Below, piece after piece: positions 40,911 through 48,835 of a DNA stretch of 64,000 nt. Origin of the DNA: Candidatus Moraniibacteriota bacterium (GTDB lineage: Bacteria; Patescibacteria; Paceibacteria; Moranbacterales; UBA2206). A program made the position numbers and the translations under genes. Below the pieces are notes generated by a model, which saw only the letters and a program-made list of their open reading frames with translations, was not told where the DNA came from and searched no databases. Numbering within the stretch: position 1 is the stretch's first letter; each line of letters opens with the position of its first letter. Location of the stretch: positions 186,001 to 250,000 of the forward strand of contig JAUSNP010000006.1 in NCBI GenBank assembly GCA_030645735.1, given 5' to 3'.

Positions 40911-40990
40911 CAAAAGTCCATCAAGTCAATAAAGTCCGTAAAGTTATAGGAACTTTCGACTTTACGGACTTTGGACTTTACGGACTTTGA
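40911..40990. repeat. dispersed palindromic repeat, AAAGTCC family, copy 8
   Basis: Left arm AAAAGTCCATCAAGTCAATA and AAGTCCGTAAAGTT; right arm ACTTTCGACTTTACGGACTT and TGGACTTTACGGACTTTG. Here the repeat lies between two co-directional plus-strand genes, showing it is not restricted to the minus strand. Confidence 0.85.
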
Positions 40991-40995
40991 ACATT

Positions 40996-42330
40996 ATGAC
41001 TCTGGATTTAACCGCTCACATCAAACTCGACAAAAAAAATCTTCGACTCTACCGCATCCTGCAGGTTATTTTTTATTTATCCGCCATTTCTTTGGCAACC
41101 TATTTTGCTATCCGCATTCTTTTTCCAACCTCCTATTTCATATTTGATTTTAACAAGCCCTTTGCCAAAAGCAACAATATTTATGATATGCATGATAACA
41201 CCAAGCTTGTGCCCGGAAAAGGAATATTGCCCGCCAATGCAACTTTGAATTTCAATGCTTCTCTCTTTGATTTCTTTTCTAAAGCGCTAGTGACTTTTTC
41301 CCTGGATAAAAAATCCGCACCACTTCAATCTGGTTCAGTTCTGGTTAAAAAATCTTTTCGAGCTTTTCTCTATCCAGATGGAGCCATCATGGGCTTCAAG
41401 GATGGCACGCTCCTCAAAAGCGAAGGAAATTATTATATAGTTTTTAATGGCAAGATGCATAAGTTTGCCAAGCCGAATTTGGTGACTGAACTGGGTTATG
41501 CGCCAGAAGCTTTTCGAGAGGTCACACCAATTGAAATCAATTATAACAAAAAAGGTGATTCCATCACCAAAGCGCAATATCCCAACAAAACTTTTTTTAG
41601 AGTTAATGATGAATATTATTTATTGCAAAGCGAACACTTACAAAAATTTATCAGCGCCAACGCTTTCCTCAGCCAATATGATTCCAATCAAGCCATCGTG
41701 AAAGATACCAGCTTTCTATCAACCTTCAAGCCGTCGAATAATTTGATTGGTTTTGCCGATGGCTCGATCCTGTCATATGGTGACACAATTTATATTACTA
41801 ACGGTAAAAATATTCTGCCCGTCGATAGTCCTGAAACCTTTCTTAGCAAGGGCTATGCCTGGGAAGATGTCATTCCAGTCAGTCCGGAAGAAATCGCCCT
41901 CTATGTCAAAGAGAAAAATTTCACCATAGCCAGCTTGCATTCCAACGGTACAATTTTCAAGACCAGCGAAAGTGGCAATCATTATTTGATTCAAGATGGC
42001 AAAAAAAGACTCTTGCCTTCAACCAATGTCGTGGCTTCCTGGCTCAAGAAAAATCCAATCATGGTTTCACGCGATAGTCTCAGTCTGACAAATTCCTGCC
42101 TGCTCAAAAAAGACGCGCTCAGCGCCAATTCATATTCCTGTGAAATTCCAATTGCCAATATGCAAAATTTGCTTGGCAGTGACTATGAATTTTTTGCCAA
42201 ATCAAGCTCTGCCATTCAAATCGATACTGTCAACATTGAATTCAAAAAAGATGTCACCCGCGACAATTTATTGCTAACTCTCAGCCGCATATTTAATCGC
42301 GTAAAAAACAATTATGTTCCCACAAATTAA
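40996..42330 (+). CDS. membrane-anchored repeat protein, function unknown
   Basis: 444 residues from the ATG at 40996 (a TTG three codons earlier lies in the repeat). One transmembrane helix at about 22-46, the rest outside. The exterior has at least four imperfect units of about 55 residues: a DG turn, hydrophobic strand, YY(I/L) and a K/L-F/L-P element, e.g. DGTLLKSEGNYYIVFNGKMH, DEYYLLQSEHLQKF, DGSILSYGDTIYITNGKN and NGTIFKTSESGNHYLIQDGK. Each ends near a GYxxEd(V/I)xPVSPEEI-type stretch. This suggests a beta-propeller or beta-repeat domain. No named family recognised. Overlaps the next gene by 17 bases. Confidence 0.72.
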   Translation: MTLDLTAHIKLDKKNLRLYRILQVIFYLSAISLATYFAIRILFPTSYFIFDFNKPFAKSNNIYDMHDNTKLVPGKGILPANATLNFNASLFDFFSKALVTFSLDKKSAPLQSGSVLVKKSFRAFLYPDGAIMGFKDGTLLKSEGNYYIVFNGKMHKFAKPNLVTELGYAPEAFREVTPIEINYNKKGDSITKAQYPNKTFFRVNDEYYLLQSEHLQKFISANAFLSQYDSNQAIVKDTSFLSTFKPSNNLIGFADGSILSYGDTIYITNGKNILPVDSPETFLSKGYAWEDVIPVSPEEIALYVKEKNFTIASLHSNGTIFKTSESGNHYLIQDGKKRLLPSTNVVASWLKKNPIMVSRDSLSLTNSCLLKKDALSANSYSCEIPIANMQNLLGSDYEFFAKSSSAIQIDTVNIEFKKDVTRDNLLLTLSRIFNRVKNNYVPTN

Positions 42331-42718
42331 ATTCAGTGCCGGACCAAAAGTAGTCATTCTATACAAACTTCTCAATGATAGTCTATTGGTTATGCTAACA
42401 TTTTTCATGCTTACCCTGCTGGCTGAAGGTGCATTGCCAGGAATCATTTCCTCCCACATTGGACTCTACAAAATTGTAATTGCCATTCTTGTGAATATTT
42501 TAGCTATCACAGCGATTGGAAAAATCATCAAGGCGCCTGAAAACGCAACCAACAAAAAAATAGTAGAGACGCGATTAATCGCGTCTCTACTTATCATCTG
42601 CGCGCTATTGCTTTTCAACAGTCTGCTCAAGCTCAATATATACTTGAATATTTTTATTCTAATCACACTCTTTGTGATTAGCTATTTTTTGATTAGAGTT
42701 TTTCAAGAAGAAAAATAA
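42314..42718 (+). CDS. small integral membrane protein carrying an in-frame palindrome
   Basis: 134 residues with four predicted transmembrane helices (about 18-40, 50-72, 86-103, 107-127). The codons for VETRLIASLL (residues about 84-93) are a perfect 28-bp palindrome at 42563-42590, apparently an inserted mobile palindrome kept in frame and hydrophobic enough to fit the start of a helix. No family recognised. It overlaps the upstream repeat protein, so they are co-translated. Confidence 0.7.
   Translation: MFPQIKFSAGPKVVILYKLLNDSLLVMLTFFMLTLLAEGALPGIISSHIGLYKIVIAILVNILAITAIGKIIKAPENATNKKIVETRLIASLLIICALLLFNSLLKLNIYLNIFILITLFVISYFLIRVFQEEK
42563..42590. repeat. perfect 28-bp palindrome inside a coding region
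   Basis: Half-site GTAGAGACGCGATT followed directly by its exact reverse complement. Unlike the AT-rich palindromes of the spacers it is G+C-rich at its ends. Sequences of this kind (GTAGAGACGCG...) are, from memory, frequent interspersed palindromes in other bacteria, which suggests a mobile class. Confidence 0.9.
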
Positions 42719-42799
42719 GTCCATAAAGTCTTTAAAGTCAAAAGTCCGAAAGCACTGGAGCTTTTGACTTTATGGACTTGACGGACTTTAAGGACTCTC
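42716..42799. repeat. dispersed palindromic repeat, AAAGTCC family, copy 9
   Basis: Left arm AAGTCCATAAAGTCTTTAAA and GTCAAAAGTCCGAAAGC; right arm GCTTTTGACTTTATGGACTT and GACGGACTTTAAGGACT. The outer 13 bases (AGTCCATAAAGTC) and inner AAAGTCAAAAG pair almost perfectly. Lies between convergent genes, so it may end transcription in both directions. Confidence 0.85.
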
Positions 42800-43906
42800 T
42801 ATGTATTCCAAAGTCTCCTTGGCGCATTTCTCCCAAGAGAATTTTTGCAACTGCTGTTTGCCTTTGACAATCAATTCGGCGCGCAATTTTTCATCCGTCA
42901 AAAGCCGCTCCATCTGTTCACTCATCTCAGAAACATTCTCAGCGTCAAAATACATTGCCGCGTCGCCACCCACTTCTCGCAAGGATGAATTGTCCGCGGT
43001 CAAAAGTGGCACGCCTGCCGCAAAGGCTTCCAGAACCGTGATGCCAAAACCCTCATAAAGCGAGGGGTGGGCAAAGACAGTGGCCCCCCGGAACAAGTGC
43101 CCTATATCGCAAAATTTGAGCCTACCGGGCATCACAATGTCCTCACTATATGGGCTTTGCTTGGCCTTTTTCTCAATATTTTCGCAGAGCCAGGCCTTTT
43201 CTCCAGCCAAAACCAGTTTAATGCTCGATTTTGAGCGAGTTTTATAGGCGTCATACGCCTCAATCAATCTTTCAATGTTTTTTCGCGGTTGCAAGGCGCC
43301 CGTATATAAAATATAATCACCCACAATTCCCGCTTCTTTTTTAGCTCTTTCTTCTTCCGAAAAATCACGCGGCTGCGAAAAAACTCCCTCAGTGAAGCCG
43401 TGATAAATGACTTTGATTTTGTCTGCTGCGACTTCTGGATAGAATTTCAAGATGTCTTGCTTGGTTGATTGCGAAACGGCAATAATTTTGTCAGAATTTC
43501 TGATTGAATAGTCCGCAAAAAAATTCAACTTGCGTAAATCTTTTTTGGTGAAATATTGCGGAAAATATTTGAAAGCCAAATCATGGATTGTGATGACAGT
43601 TTTCAAATTCTTGCGACGCACCAACGGCAAAGCTGCCATCGGCATCCACAAAACATCTGGCGCATCTTTCCACAACTCTGCCGCAAAACAAATTTGGGTC
43701 CACAAAAAAGGAAAGTTTTTTTGAATGATTTTATAATTGAAAAATGCAGGCGGAGTCAGTTCTAGATTGAAATCATTTTTATGATATAACAAAAACTCGC
43801 TGTCAGAATCTAATTGGCCAAAATGTTTCAGCAAATTGAGAATATAGACGCGAGTTCCGTCGATGCGCTTGTGATCAAGATCAGCAACCTGAATTGCTAT
43901 TTTCAT
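42788..43906 (-). CDS. GT4-family glycosyltransferase (mannosyltransferase-like)
   Basis: 372 residues. Acceptor side: DGTRVYILNLLKHFGQLDSD, FLWTQICFAAELWKD, VITIHDLAFKYFPQYFTKKD, KIIAVSQSTKQDILKFYP. Donor side: DYILYTGALQPRKNIERLIE, VMPGRLKFCDIGHLFRGATV, the EX7E motif EGFGITVLE near residue 295, and AFAAGVPLLTADNSSLREVG. It is the common GT4 group of O-antigen mannosyl-/rhamnosyltransferases. Its start codon is immediately after the galU stop (43907), so the two are an operon. Confidence 0.92.
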   Translation of the reverse strand: MKIAIQVADLDHKRIDGTRVYILNLLKHFGQLDSDSEFLLYHKNDFNLELTPPAFFNYKIIQKNFPFLWTQICFAAELWKDAPDVLWMPMAALPLVRRKNLKTVITIHDLAFKYFPQYFTKKDLRKLNFFADYSIRNSDKIIAVSQSTKQDILKFYPEVAADKIKVIYHGFTEGVFSQPRDFSEEERAKKEAGIVGDYILYTGALQPRKNIERLIEAYDAYKTRSKSSIKLVLAGEKAWLCENIEKKAKQSPYSEDIVMPGRLKFCDIGHLFRGATVFAHPSLYEGFGITVLEAFAAGVPLLTADNSSLREVGGDAAMYFDAENVSEMSEQMERLLTDEKLRAELIVKGKQQLQKFSWEKCAKETLEYIESP

Positions 43907-44773
43907 TTATACTTTCAAATCTTTTAAAAAGGCTTTCAATTTTTCTCCGATTTCTGGATGCTTCATGCCTAACTTAATTGTTGCTTTAACAAAATTGAAT
44001 TTATCTCCTGTGTCCAGCCATTCACCATCCAAAATCTTTCCATATAGTGGGCGATTATTTTCCAACATAATTTCAAAAGCATCAGCCAATCGGATTTCTC
44101 CGGATTTACCAGTTTTCATATTTTTCAAGACATCCATAATCTCCGGGGTTATAATATACTTACCGACCGCAACTAGATTTGATGGCGCGTCCTCCATCTT
44201 CGGCTTTTCCACAATTTTTTTGATTTCAATCGTGCTTGCATCAATTTTCACTCCATCAATCACACCGAATTTTGAAACTTCACTCATAGGAACTTCGCTA
44301 AGCCCGATAACTGGGTCTCCATATTTCTCAAAAACATCCATCAATTGCCTTGAAGCTGGAATCTCACTATCATACAAACAATCTCCAAAAATAACCAAAG
44401 CTGGTTCATCACCCAACAAATGTGCCGCTTGCAAAAGCGCATGCCCATCGCCTAACGGCATGGATTGACGCACATAGGAAAATTTAGCTAGACCAGAAAT
44501 TTTTTGCACAACCTCCAAAAGATCCTGCTTATTTTTTTCTACCAAAGTATCTTCGAGTTCATATGAAACATCAAAATGATCCTCAATTGCTCTCTTGCCA
44601 CGCCCAGTAACAAAAATGATTTCTTCGATTCCAGAAGCCACTGCCTCTTCAACTAAATATTGAATAACTGGCTTATCAATGACAGGCAACATTTCTTTTG
44701 GTTGCGCCTTAGTGGCTGGCAAAAATCTTGTTCCAAAACCAGCAACTGGCAAAATAGCTTTTTTGATTTTCAT
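43907..44773 (-). CDS. galU: UTP-glucose-1-phosphate uridylyltransferase
   Basis: Makes UDP-glucose from UTP and glucose-1-phosphate in the cytosol. 288 residues, normal length. KKAILPVAGFGTRFLPATKA holds the nucleotide-binding loop, KEMLPVIDKPVIQYLVEEAV the second signature, with IIFVTGRGKRAIEDHFD, LGDEPALVIFGDCLYD and DGEWLDTGDKFNFVKA at the sugar-phosphate site. Product feeds Ugd (1738-3069). It lies downstream of the RmlA-like gene and directly before a GT4 gene. Confidence 0.97.
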   Translation of the reverse strand: MKIKKAILPVAGFGTRFLPATKAQPKEMLPVIDKPVIQYLVEEAVASGIEEIIFVTGRGKRAIEDHFDVSYELEDTLVEKNKQDLLEVVQKISGLAKFSYVRQSMPLGDGHALLQAAHLLGDEPALVIFGDCLYDSEIPASRQLMDVFEKYGDPVIGLSEVPMSEVSKFGVIDGVKIDASTIEIKKIVEKPKMEDAPSNLVAVGKYIITPEIMDVLKNMKTGKSGEIRLADAFEIMLENNRPLYGKILDGEWLDTGDKFNFVKATIKLGMKHPEIGEKLKAFLKDLKV

Positions 44774-44818
44774 ATTGTATAAATTTAAAAATAATTTTTT
44801 ATTTTTTTCAAACTAAAC

Positions 44819-45949
44819 CTAAACTTTCTTGTTTTGCTCTTCACGCAAGAAGATATTGTAGGCTTCTAGGTTTCTTTTTAACCGTGTCTTCATCTCTTCA
44901 TTGAACTTTCTAACTGCATCTTTGATGATTGGATGAAAGTTGGCGGAGATACCTTTATCCTTTACTATTTTACCAGCTTCCAGCAAAGAATCAAATGTTC
45001 CCGCATCCAACCATTCTCCGTCAAATACGGTGACTTTCAATTTTTCTTTATTCAAATAGAAATTATGCAAATCAACAATTTCCAATTCGCCTCTTTCAGA
45101 CGGCGCAAGGCTTTTCGCCACTTTCACAACTTCACTATCATAAAGATACAATCCTGTGATAGCATAATCACTAATCCATTCTTTTGGTTTTTCCACAATT
45201 TGCACAGCTTTGTTATTTTCATCAAATTTAACTACGCCTGATCTTTCTGGATCTGAAACTTTTTTAGCAAAAACATGACCGCCTGATTTGAAGTTTTTAA
45301 TGGCTTCAGAAAAATTATCTTCAAAAATATTATCGCCCAAAACCAAGGCCACACTATCATTGCCGATAAATTTTTCGGCTAGGATGAAAGCGTCCGCCAA
45401 ACCACGGGGAACTTTTTGCACTTCGAAATATATGTTGATGCCATATTCTTTGAAAATTGATCCGAGCAAATTCAAAAACGGTCCACTGTTTTCTGGACTT
45501 ACAATCATAAAGATATCTTTGATGCCAGCGCTGATCAAAGTGTTCAATGGATAGAAAATCATTTGATAGTCATAGATTGGCAAAAGTTGTTTGCTGGTAG
45601 TGATGGTCAACGGAAAAAGTCTGGTGGCCGTTCCGCCAGCCAGAATAATTCCTTTCATACCGGCTGTAGCACTTTTGAAATATGATAGGTTGTGTACATC
45701 CTCTTCAATTTTTTGCAAAATCTTTGAATCAGATTCTTTTTCTTTGATGATGATTCGCAAACGATTGAACTCATTCAACAGAAAAATAGCTGCGAAAAAT
45801 TCCATCGTCAAAAATACGGCCTGCACAACTTCTCGTGGAACTATTCCTGTGCCAGAACTGATTAGAAATGGCGTGCAAAGCATCAATAAAACAATACCAA
45901 TCATTGCGCTCATGACCACCCAAACCTTTGTTTTTGGAGTTAGAAACAT
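44819..45949 (-). CDS. rmlA: glucose-1-phosphate thymidylyltransferase (RmlA-like) with N-terminal membrane extension
   Basis: 376 residues. From residue 98 it is a classical RmlA: MKGIILAGGTATRLFPLTIT, SKQLLPIYDYQMIFYPLNTL, VALVLGDNIFEDNF and DGEWLDAGTFDSLLEAG. RmlA makes dTDP-glucose for rhamnose synthesis; rmlC, rmlB and rmlD lie at 50203-53490. The first 97 residues are an extra module: two hydrophobic helices (about 9-30 and 40-60), then a charged, probably helical linker (RLRIIIKEKESDSKILQKIE). The frame is open throughout, but translation could also begin at the internal ATG at 45658. If real, the enzyme is membrane-tethered, which is unusual for this family. Confidence 0.88.
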   Translation of the reverse strand: MFLTPKTKVWVVMSAMIGIVLLMLCTPFLISSGTGIVPREVVQAVFLTMEFFAAIFLLNEFNRLRIIIKEKESDSKILQKIEEDVHNLSYFKSATAGMKGIILAGGTATRLFPLTITTSKQLLPIYDYQMIFYPLNTLISAGIKDIFMIVSPENSGPFLNLLGSIFKEYGINIYFEVQKVPRGLADAFILAEKFIGNDSVALVLGDNIFEDNFSEAIKNFKSGGHVFAKKVSDPERSGVVKFDENNKAVQIVEKPKEWISDYAITGLYLYDSEVVKVAKSLAPSERGELEIVDLHNFYLNKEKLKVTVFDGEWLDAGTFDSLLEAGKIVKDKGISANFHPIIKDAVRKFNEEMKTRLKRNLEAYNIFLREEQNKKV

Positions 45950-46151
45950 AATATTTTTACTTAATTGTTTAAAATCACAACCTAGTATACTAGCACATAT
46001 TTAGAAAAAAAGCAAGTGTTTTGGGGTCAATTCAACGCTTTGAGCCAAATATTGACAATTATGCCTTATTTGAGCCAAAAACACTCAAATCCCCCTTAAA
46101 AATAGGATAGCATGGGATATGGAAAAATGCAAAACAAAATTAATGCGTATT

Positions 46152-46200
46152 TTTACAAAAAAACACCCCCGGCTTCCAGATTTGACTGGATGCCGGGGGC
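46152..46200 (-). terminator. strong intrinsic terminator of the GC-rich unknown gene
   Basis: CCCCCGGC (46166-46173) pairs with GCCGGGGG (46192-46199), with an inner TCCAG/CTGGA stem. On the minus strand it is followed by TGTTTTTTT. Confidence 0.9.
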
Positions 46201-46233
46201 AAAACACACTTCTGCAGAAGAGGCTGATTGATG

Positions 46234-46767
46234 TTAGTTGGCTTTGAGCCAGCGACGCAGAGCCATGACCGCCTCGCGCTCGACGCCGTCACGGACAGTG
46301 TCGTAAAGCTCAAGCCATTCGTCGGCCTTGAGTTTTTTGAACTTCTCGGTGTCCGCGACGCTGATAGTCACGGCCGATGGTTCCTCGACCCTGTCGGGCG
46401 TGGCCTCAATCACGCCCACGATCATATGCCCGTCTGGTAGGGCATCGTTTTCCGTCGTCCGACGACGACTGCTCATCACTGGCTTATTGCTGGCGTCAAA
46501 AGCGAAATTAACCACGCCACACACCAGCTCGCCACCAAACGGGAGCTTGAATCCACACACTTTCCAGGCGCCATACGGAGGCCGCGATTCAATCGCGCAA
46601 TTATAGAAAGGCGACAAAAATTTTGTGTCCTCAAGCCTGGGCCCAACCTGGAGTGCCCAATTCTTTGGTCCAAGGTCAATTTTTACCACCTTACCTCCCT
46701 GGGCAAACCATGCAAGAAAGCCTTCAGGATCCCCAAACTCTACTGGCTGTTGCTTGACTCCTGTCAT
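46234..46767 (-). CDS. GC-rich protein of unknown function
   Basis: 177 residues from the ATG at 46767, chosen because GGGAGG sits six bases upstream, a strong Shine-Dalgarno that most genes here lack. The protein is soluble, without signal or membrane segment: FGDPEGFLAWFAQGGKVVKI, GAWKVCGFKLPFGGELVCG, MIVGVIEATPDRVEEPSAVT, KLKADEWLELYDTVRDGVER. No family recognised. Codon use is markedly richer in G+C than neighbouring genes, and it has its own promoter and terminator, so it looks like an independent, perhaps imported, unit. Confidence 0.75.
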   Translation of the reverse strand: MTGVKQQPVEFGDPEGFLAWFAQGGKVVKIDLGPKNWALQVGPRLEDTKFLSPFYNCAIESRPPYGAWKVCGFKLPFGGELVCGVVNFAFDASNKPVMSSRRRTTENDALPDGHMIVGVIEATPDRVEEPSAVTISVADTEKFKKLKADEWLELYDTVRDGVEREAVMALRRWLKAN

Positions 46768-46917
46768 AATAATCCTCCCTTCCTCCACTACTTAATTATA
46801 GTGGCTGAAGTTGTCAGTAGGGTAAGGTCGCAGGACCCATTCCCAAAACCGACCTACTGACTTACTGCAAAGAGCAAAGCTAATCAGGAACAAAAGTTCC
46901 AAAATCAACTTCCCAAC

Positions 46918-46946
46918 AGTTTAGCATGTAAAGTGATTTTAGTCAA
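46918..46946 (-). promoter_or_regulatory. promoter of the GC-rich unknown gene
   Basis: Minus strand TTGACT (46946-46941), 17-base spacer, TAAACT (46923-46918). The leader is about 145 bases. Confidence 0.7.
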
Positions 46947-46952
46947 TAGACC

Positions 46953-46981
46953 AAAAATAGGTCTTGTTTTAGCCTATTTTT
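46953..46981. terminator. terminator of the TPR-like gene
   Basis: AAAAATAGG / CCTATTTTT, a perfect nine-base stem with an 11-base loop, ending in a T-run on either strand and overlapping the stop codon region of the minus-strand TPR-like gene. Confidence 0.7.
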
Positions 46982-47927
46982 GTTTAATCCTAGGTAATTT
47001 TTCCATAATATCAGCTTCATTGCGGTATTTTTCAGCTTTTTGAAGATTGCCTTGTAAAACATAAATTCTGTGTAAAACTTTGTGCGCCCGAATAATAGCA
47101 TTGGTGTAGCTTCCCAAATCGTGGGATTTTTTCAAGGATTCTAAAGCTAAAAACTCTGCCCTATCCAGATTATCAAAATCAATTATTTTTTTCGATTCTT
47201 TCAACTGTCGCTCTGCTAAACTTGTGTAAGCGTCAGCCGCCTCATTCATGGCTCGAGCCGCCTCAATCTCATCACCATTCTCTTCAAACACTTTTTGATA
47301 TTTTTCAAACGCAATCGCCTTGTCTTTGGGTTTCAATACTCTATTATATGTCATTCCAAAGCCAACTTTAGCCTCTAGCACTTGATCCCCTATTTCCCTA
47401 GCCAATCCAACAACTTTTTTATTCGTCTCAACAGCTGCATTTGGATTTTTCTCAACCATTGATTGCCAAGTAGCCAAATCATGCATTGCCCTTGTATAAA
47501 CTGACGGATCTGAAAATTTGTTTTCATTTGCAAAAACAATATTTATCAACCTGAAAAATCGCAATTCATCGCGCGTATAATAGGCCAAGCCAATCATTTC
47601 GTTCAAAATATTTTCCGGCCAACCGATTTTGTGAATCCAATCCAAAACTTTTCCGCTATCTACATAATATATGTCGTCCATCTTTCCAAATTCTTCTTCA
47701 AACATCCGGTCAAAACCAGCCCGCAAAAGAAGCAAATTCTGGTTATTATTTTCCCGATTCAACATAGCACCCCGCCACAAACCAGGGTTTTTCAAAATCT
47801 CCTGAATCCGACTTAGATCCTTACTCGCCAGCGCTTCTGGCATAGATCCAACAGTCTCAATAACCTCTTTGGGAGGCTTAGCTATCCATTTCTCTTTATG
47901 ATCAATTGGTCCAGATTCAATTCCCAT
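46974..47927 (-). CDS. TPR-like helical protein, function unknown
   Basis: 317 residues, soluble and almost wholly helical. The second half reads as degenerate tetratricopeptide repeats: ARAMHDLATWQSMVEKNPNA, AIAFEKYQKVFEENGDEIEA, ARAMNEAADAYTSLAERQL and AIIRAHKVLHRIYVLQGNLQ with KAEKYRNEADI. TPR proteins bind partner proteins; none can be named. Flanked by strong terminators on both sides, so it is a single-gene transcript. Confidence 0.7.
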   Translation of the reverse strand: MGIESGPIDHKEKWIAKPPKEVIETVGSMPEALASKDLSRIQEILKNPGLWRGAMLNRENNNQNLLLLRAGFDRMFEEEFGKMDDIYYVDSGKVLDWIHKIGWPENILNEMIGLAYYTRDELRFFRLINIVFANENKFSDPSVYTRAMHDLATWQSMVEKNPNAAVETNKKVVGLAREIGDQVLEAKVGFGMTYNRVLKPKDKAIAFEKYQKVFEENGDEIEAARAMNEAADAYTSLAERQLKESKKIIDFDNLDRAEFLALESLKKSHDLGSYTNAIIRAHKVLHRIYVLQGNLQKAEKYRNEADIMEKLPRIKQK

Positions 47928-48006
47928 AAGTTTAACAAAAAATTACATAGATATTTTTGAAAAATATCCTTCTTTAGATATTCTAACATATTCTCTAGCA
48001 AAATAA

Positions 48007-48052
48007 AAAAGGCCGGCAGGATTTCTCGCGAATGCGAAATTTCCTGCCGGCC
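48007..48052 (-). terminator. very strong terminator of the NUDIX gene
   Basis: GGCCGGCAGGA (48011-48021) pairs with TCCTGCCGGCC (48042-48052), with inner ATTTC/GAAAT pairing, and TTTTTT follows on the minus strand. Confidence 0.92.
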
Positions 48053-48063
48053 ACGTCAACACA

Positions 48064-48645
48064 CTAAATAATTTTGGCAAGCAATCTGGAGATTGCAGCA
48101 AGGGAAAACATATCACCAACTTTGGTTGCTATTTTCCAGGGCAATAGGTAACAATCTTCAACCCCTTCATCATCCATCGACTTATTGCGACAAACAATAA
48201 ATGGGTCAATTTTGTACAAACCTAGAATGCCATCGAAAATAATTAGATTTGAATCAAGTTCACAAGCAAATACTTGTACGCCATCATCTCCACTTGTCTT
48301 AAAGTGGGTACTGTTAGGATTCATGGGGTCACCGTCCAAGATCGTCAAGCTCGATGAGCTAATTCCTAGCTCTTCAGCCAACTCACGTTCCGCAGCCTGC
48401 ATATGAGTTTCTCCCTTTCTTTTTCCCCCTCGTGGAATGTTGAGTGTCCAGCCGTCTTGATTGGGTCGATGTTGTAAAAGCATACCAACATAAAATTGCT
48501 GGTCAATGAAGGCATACGGAACAATAATTGAACCGCCGCCGCCTTCTTCCTTGAAACTCCAGAAAACTTTTCCGTCCAAAGTCCTCCAAACAGAAAGCTC
48601 TCCTGAAGCCGTCTTGATTTGCAAATCCATCTCTAGCTTGATCAC
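48064..48645 (-). CDS. NUDIX hydrolase
   Basis: Cleaves nucleoside diphosphates linked to another group. The NUDIX box GX5EX7REUXEEXGU is complete: GGKRKGETHMQAAERELAEELGIS. in two parts GGKRKGETHMQ and AAERELAEELG. It is preceded by WTLNIPRG. Length 193 residues with the GTG start at 48645, chosen because AGGGGG sits six bases upstream; ATGs at 48651 and 48660 and a GTG at 48735 are alternatives. Substrate (sugar nucleotide, ADP-ribose, damaged nucleotide) cannot be told. It has its own strong promoter and terminator. Confidence 0.88.
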   Translation of the reverse strand: MIKLEMDLQIKTASGELSVWRTLDGKVFWSFKEEGGGGSIIVPYAFIDQQFYVGMLLQHRPNQDGWTLNIPRGGKRKGETHMQAAERELAEELGISSSSLTILDGDPMNPNSTHFKTSGDDGVQVFACELDSNLIIFDGILGLYKIDPFIVCRNKSMDDEGVEDCYLLPWKIATKVGDMFSLAAISRLLAKII

Positions 48646-48748
48646 GGTCATCCCCCTCATTATATTGGGTATCTTTTTAATATTTTTAATAAAGAAGCTT
48701 TGCTTCTTATTTTTTAATGAACCATCAAGGGCCACCTTTCAATGTACG

Positions 48749-48777
48749 ATTTTAGCATAAGTAAATTATACAGTCAA
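48749..48777 (-). promoter_or_regulatory. promoter of the NUDIX gene
   Basis: Minus strand TTGACT (48777-48772), 17-base spacer, TAAAAT (48754-48749). The leader to the chosen start is about 95 bases. Confidence 0.7.
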
Positions 48778-48791
48778 TGTTTTGACAATAC

Positions 48792-48820
48792 AAAAAATGG
48801 CTTTTTTCAAGCCATTATTT
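48792..48820. terminator. terminator of glyA
   Basis: AATGGCTT / AAGCCATT with a five-base loop and an AAAAAA run that reads as T6 on the minus strand, just past the glyA stop. Confidence 0.85.
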
Positions 48821-48835
48821 GATTAGATAATATCT

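Noticed and set aside
42563..42590. Terminator at the 28-bp palindrome
   Set aside because: It lies in the middle of an open frame and has no T-run; the frame continues through it.
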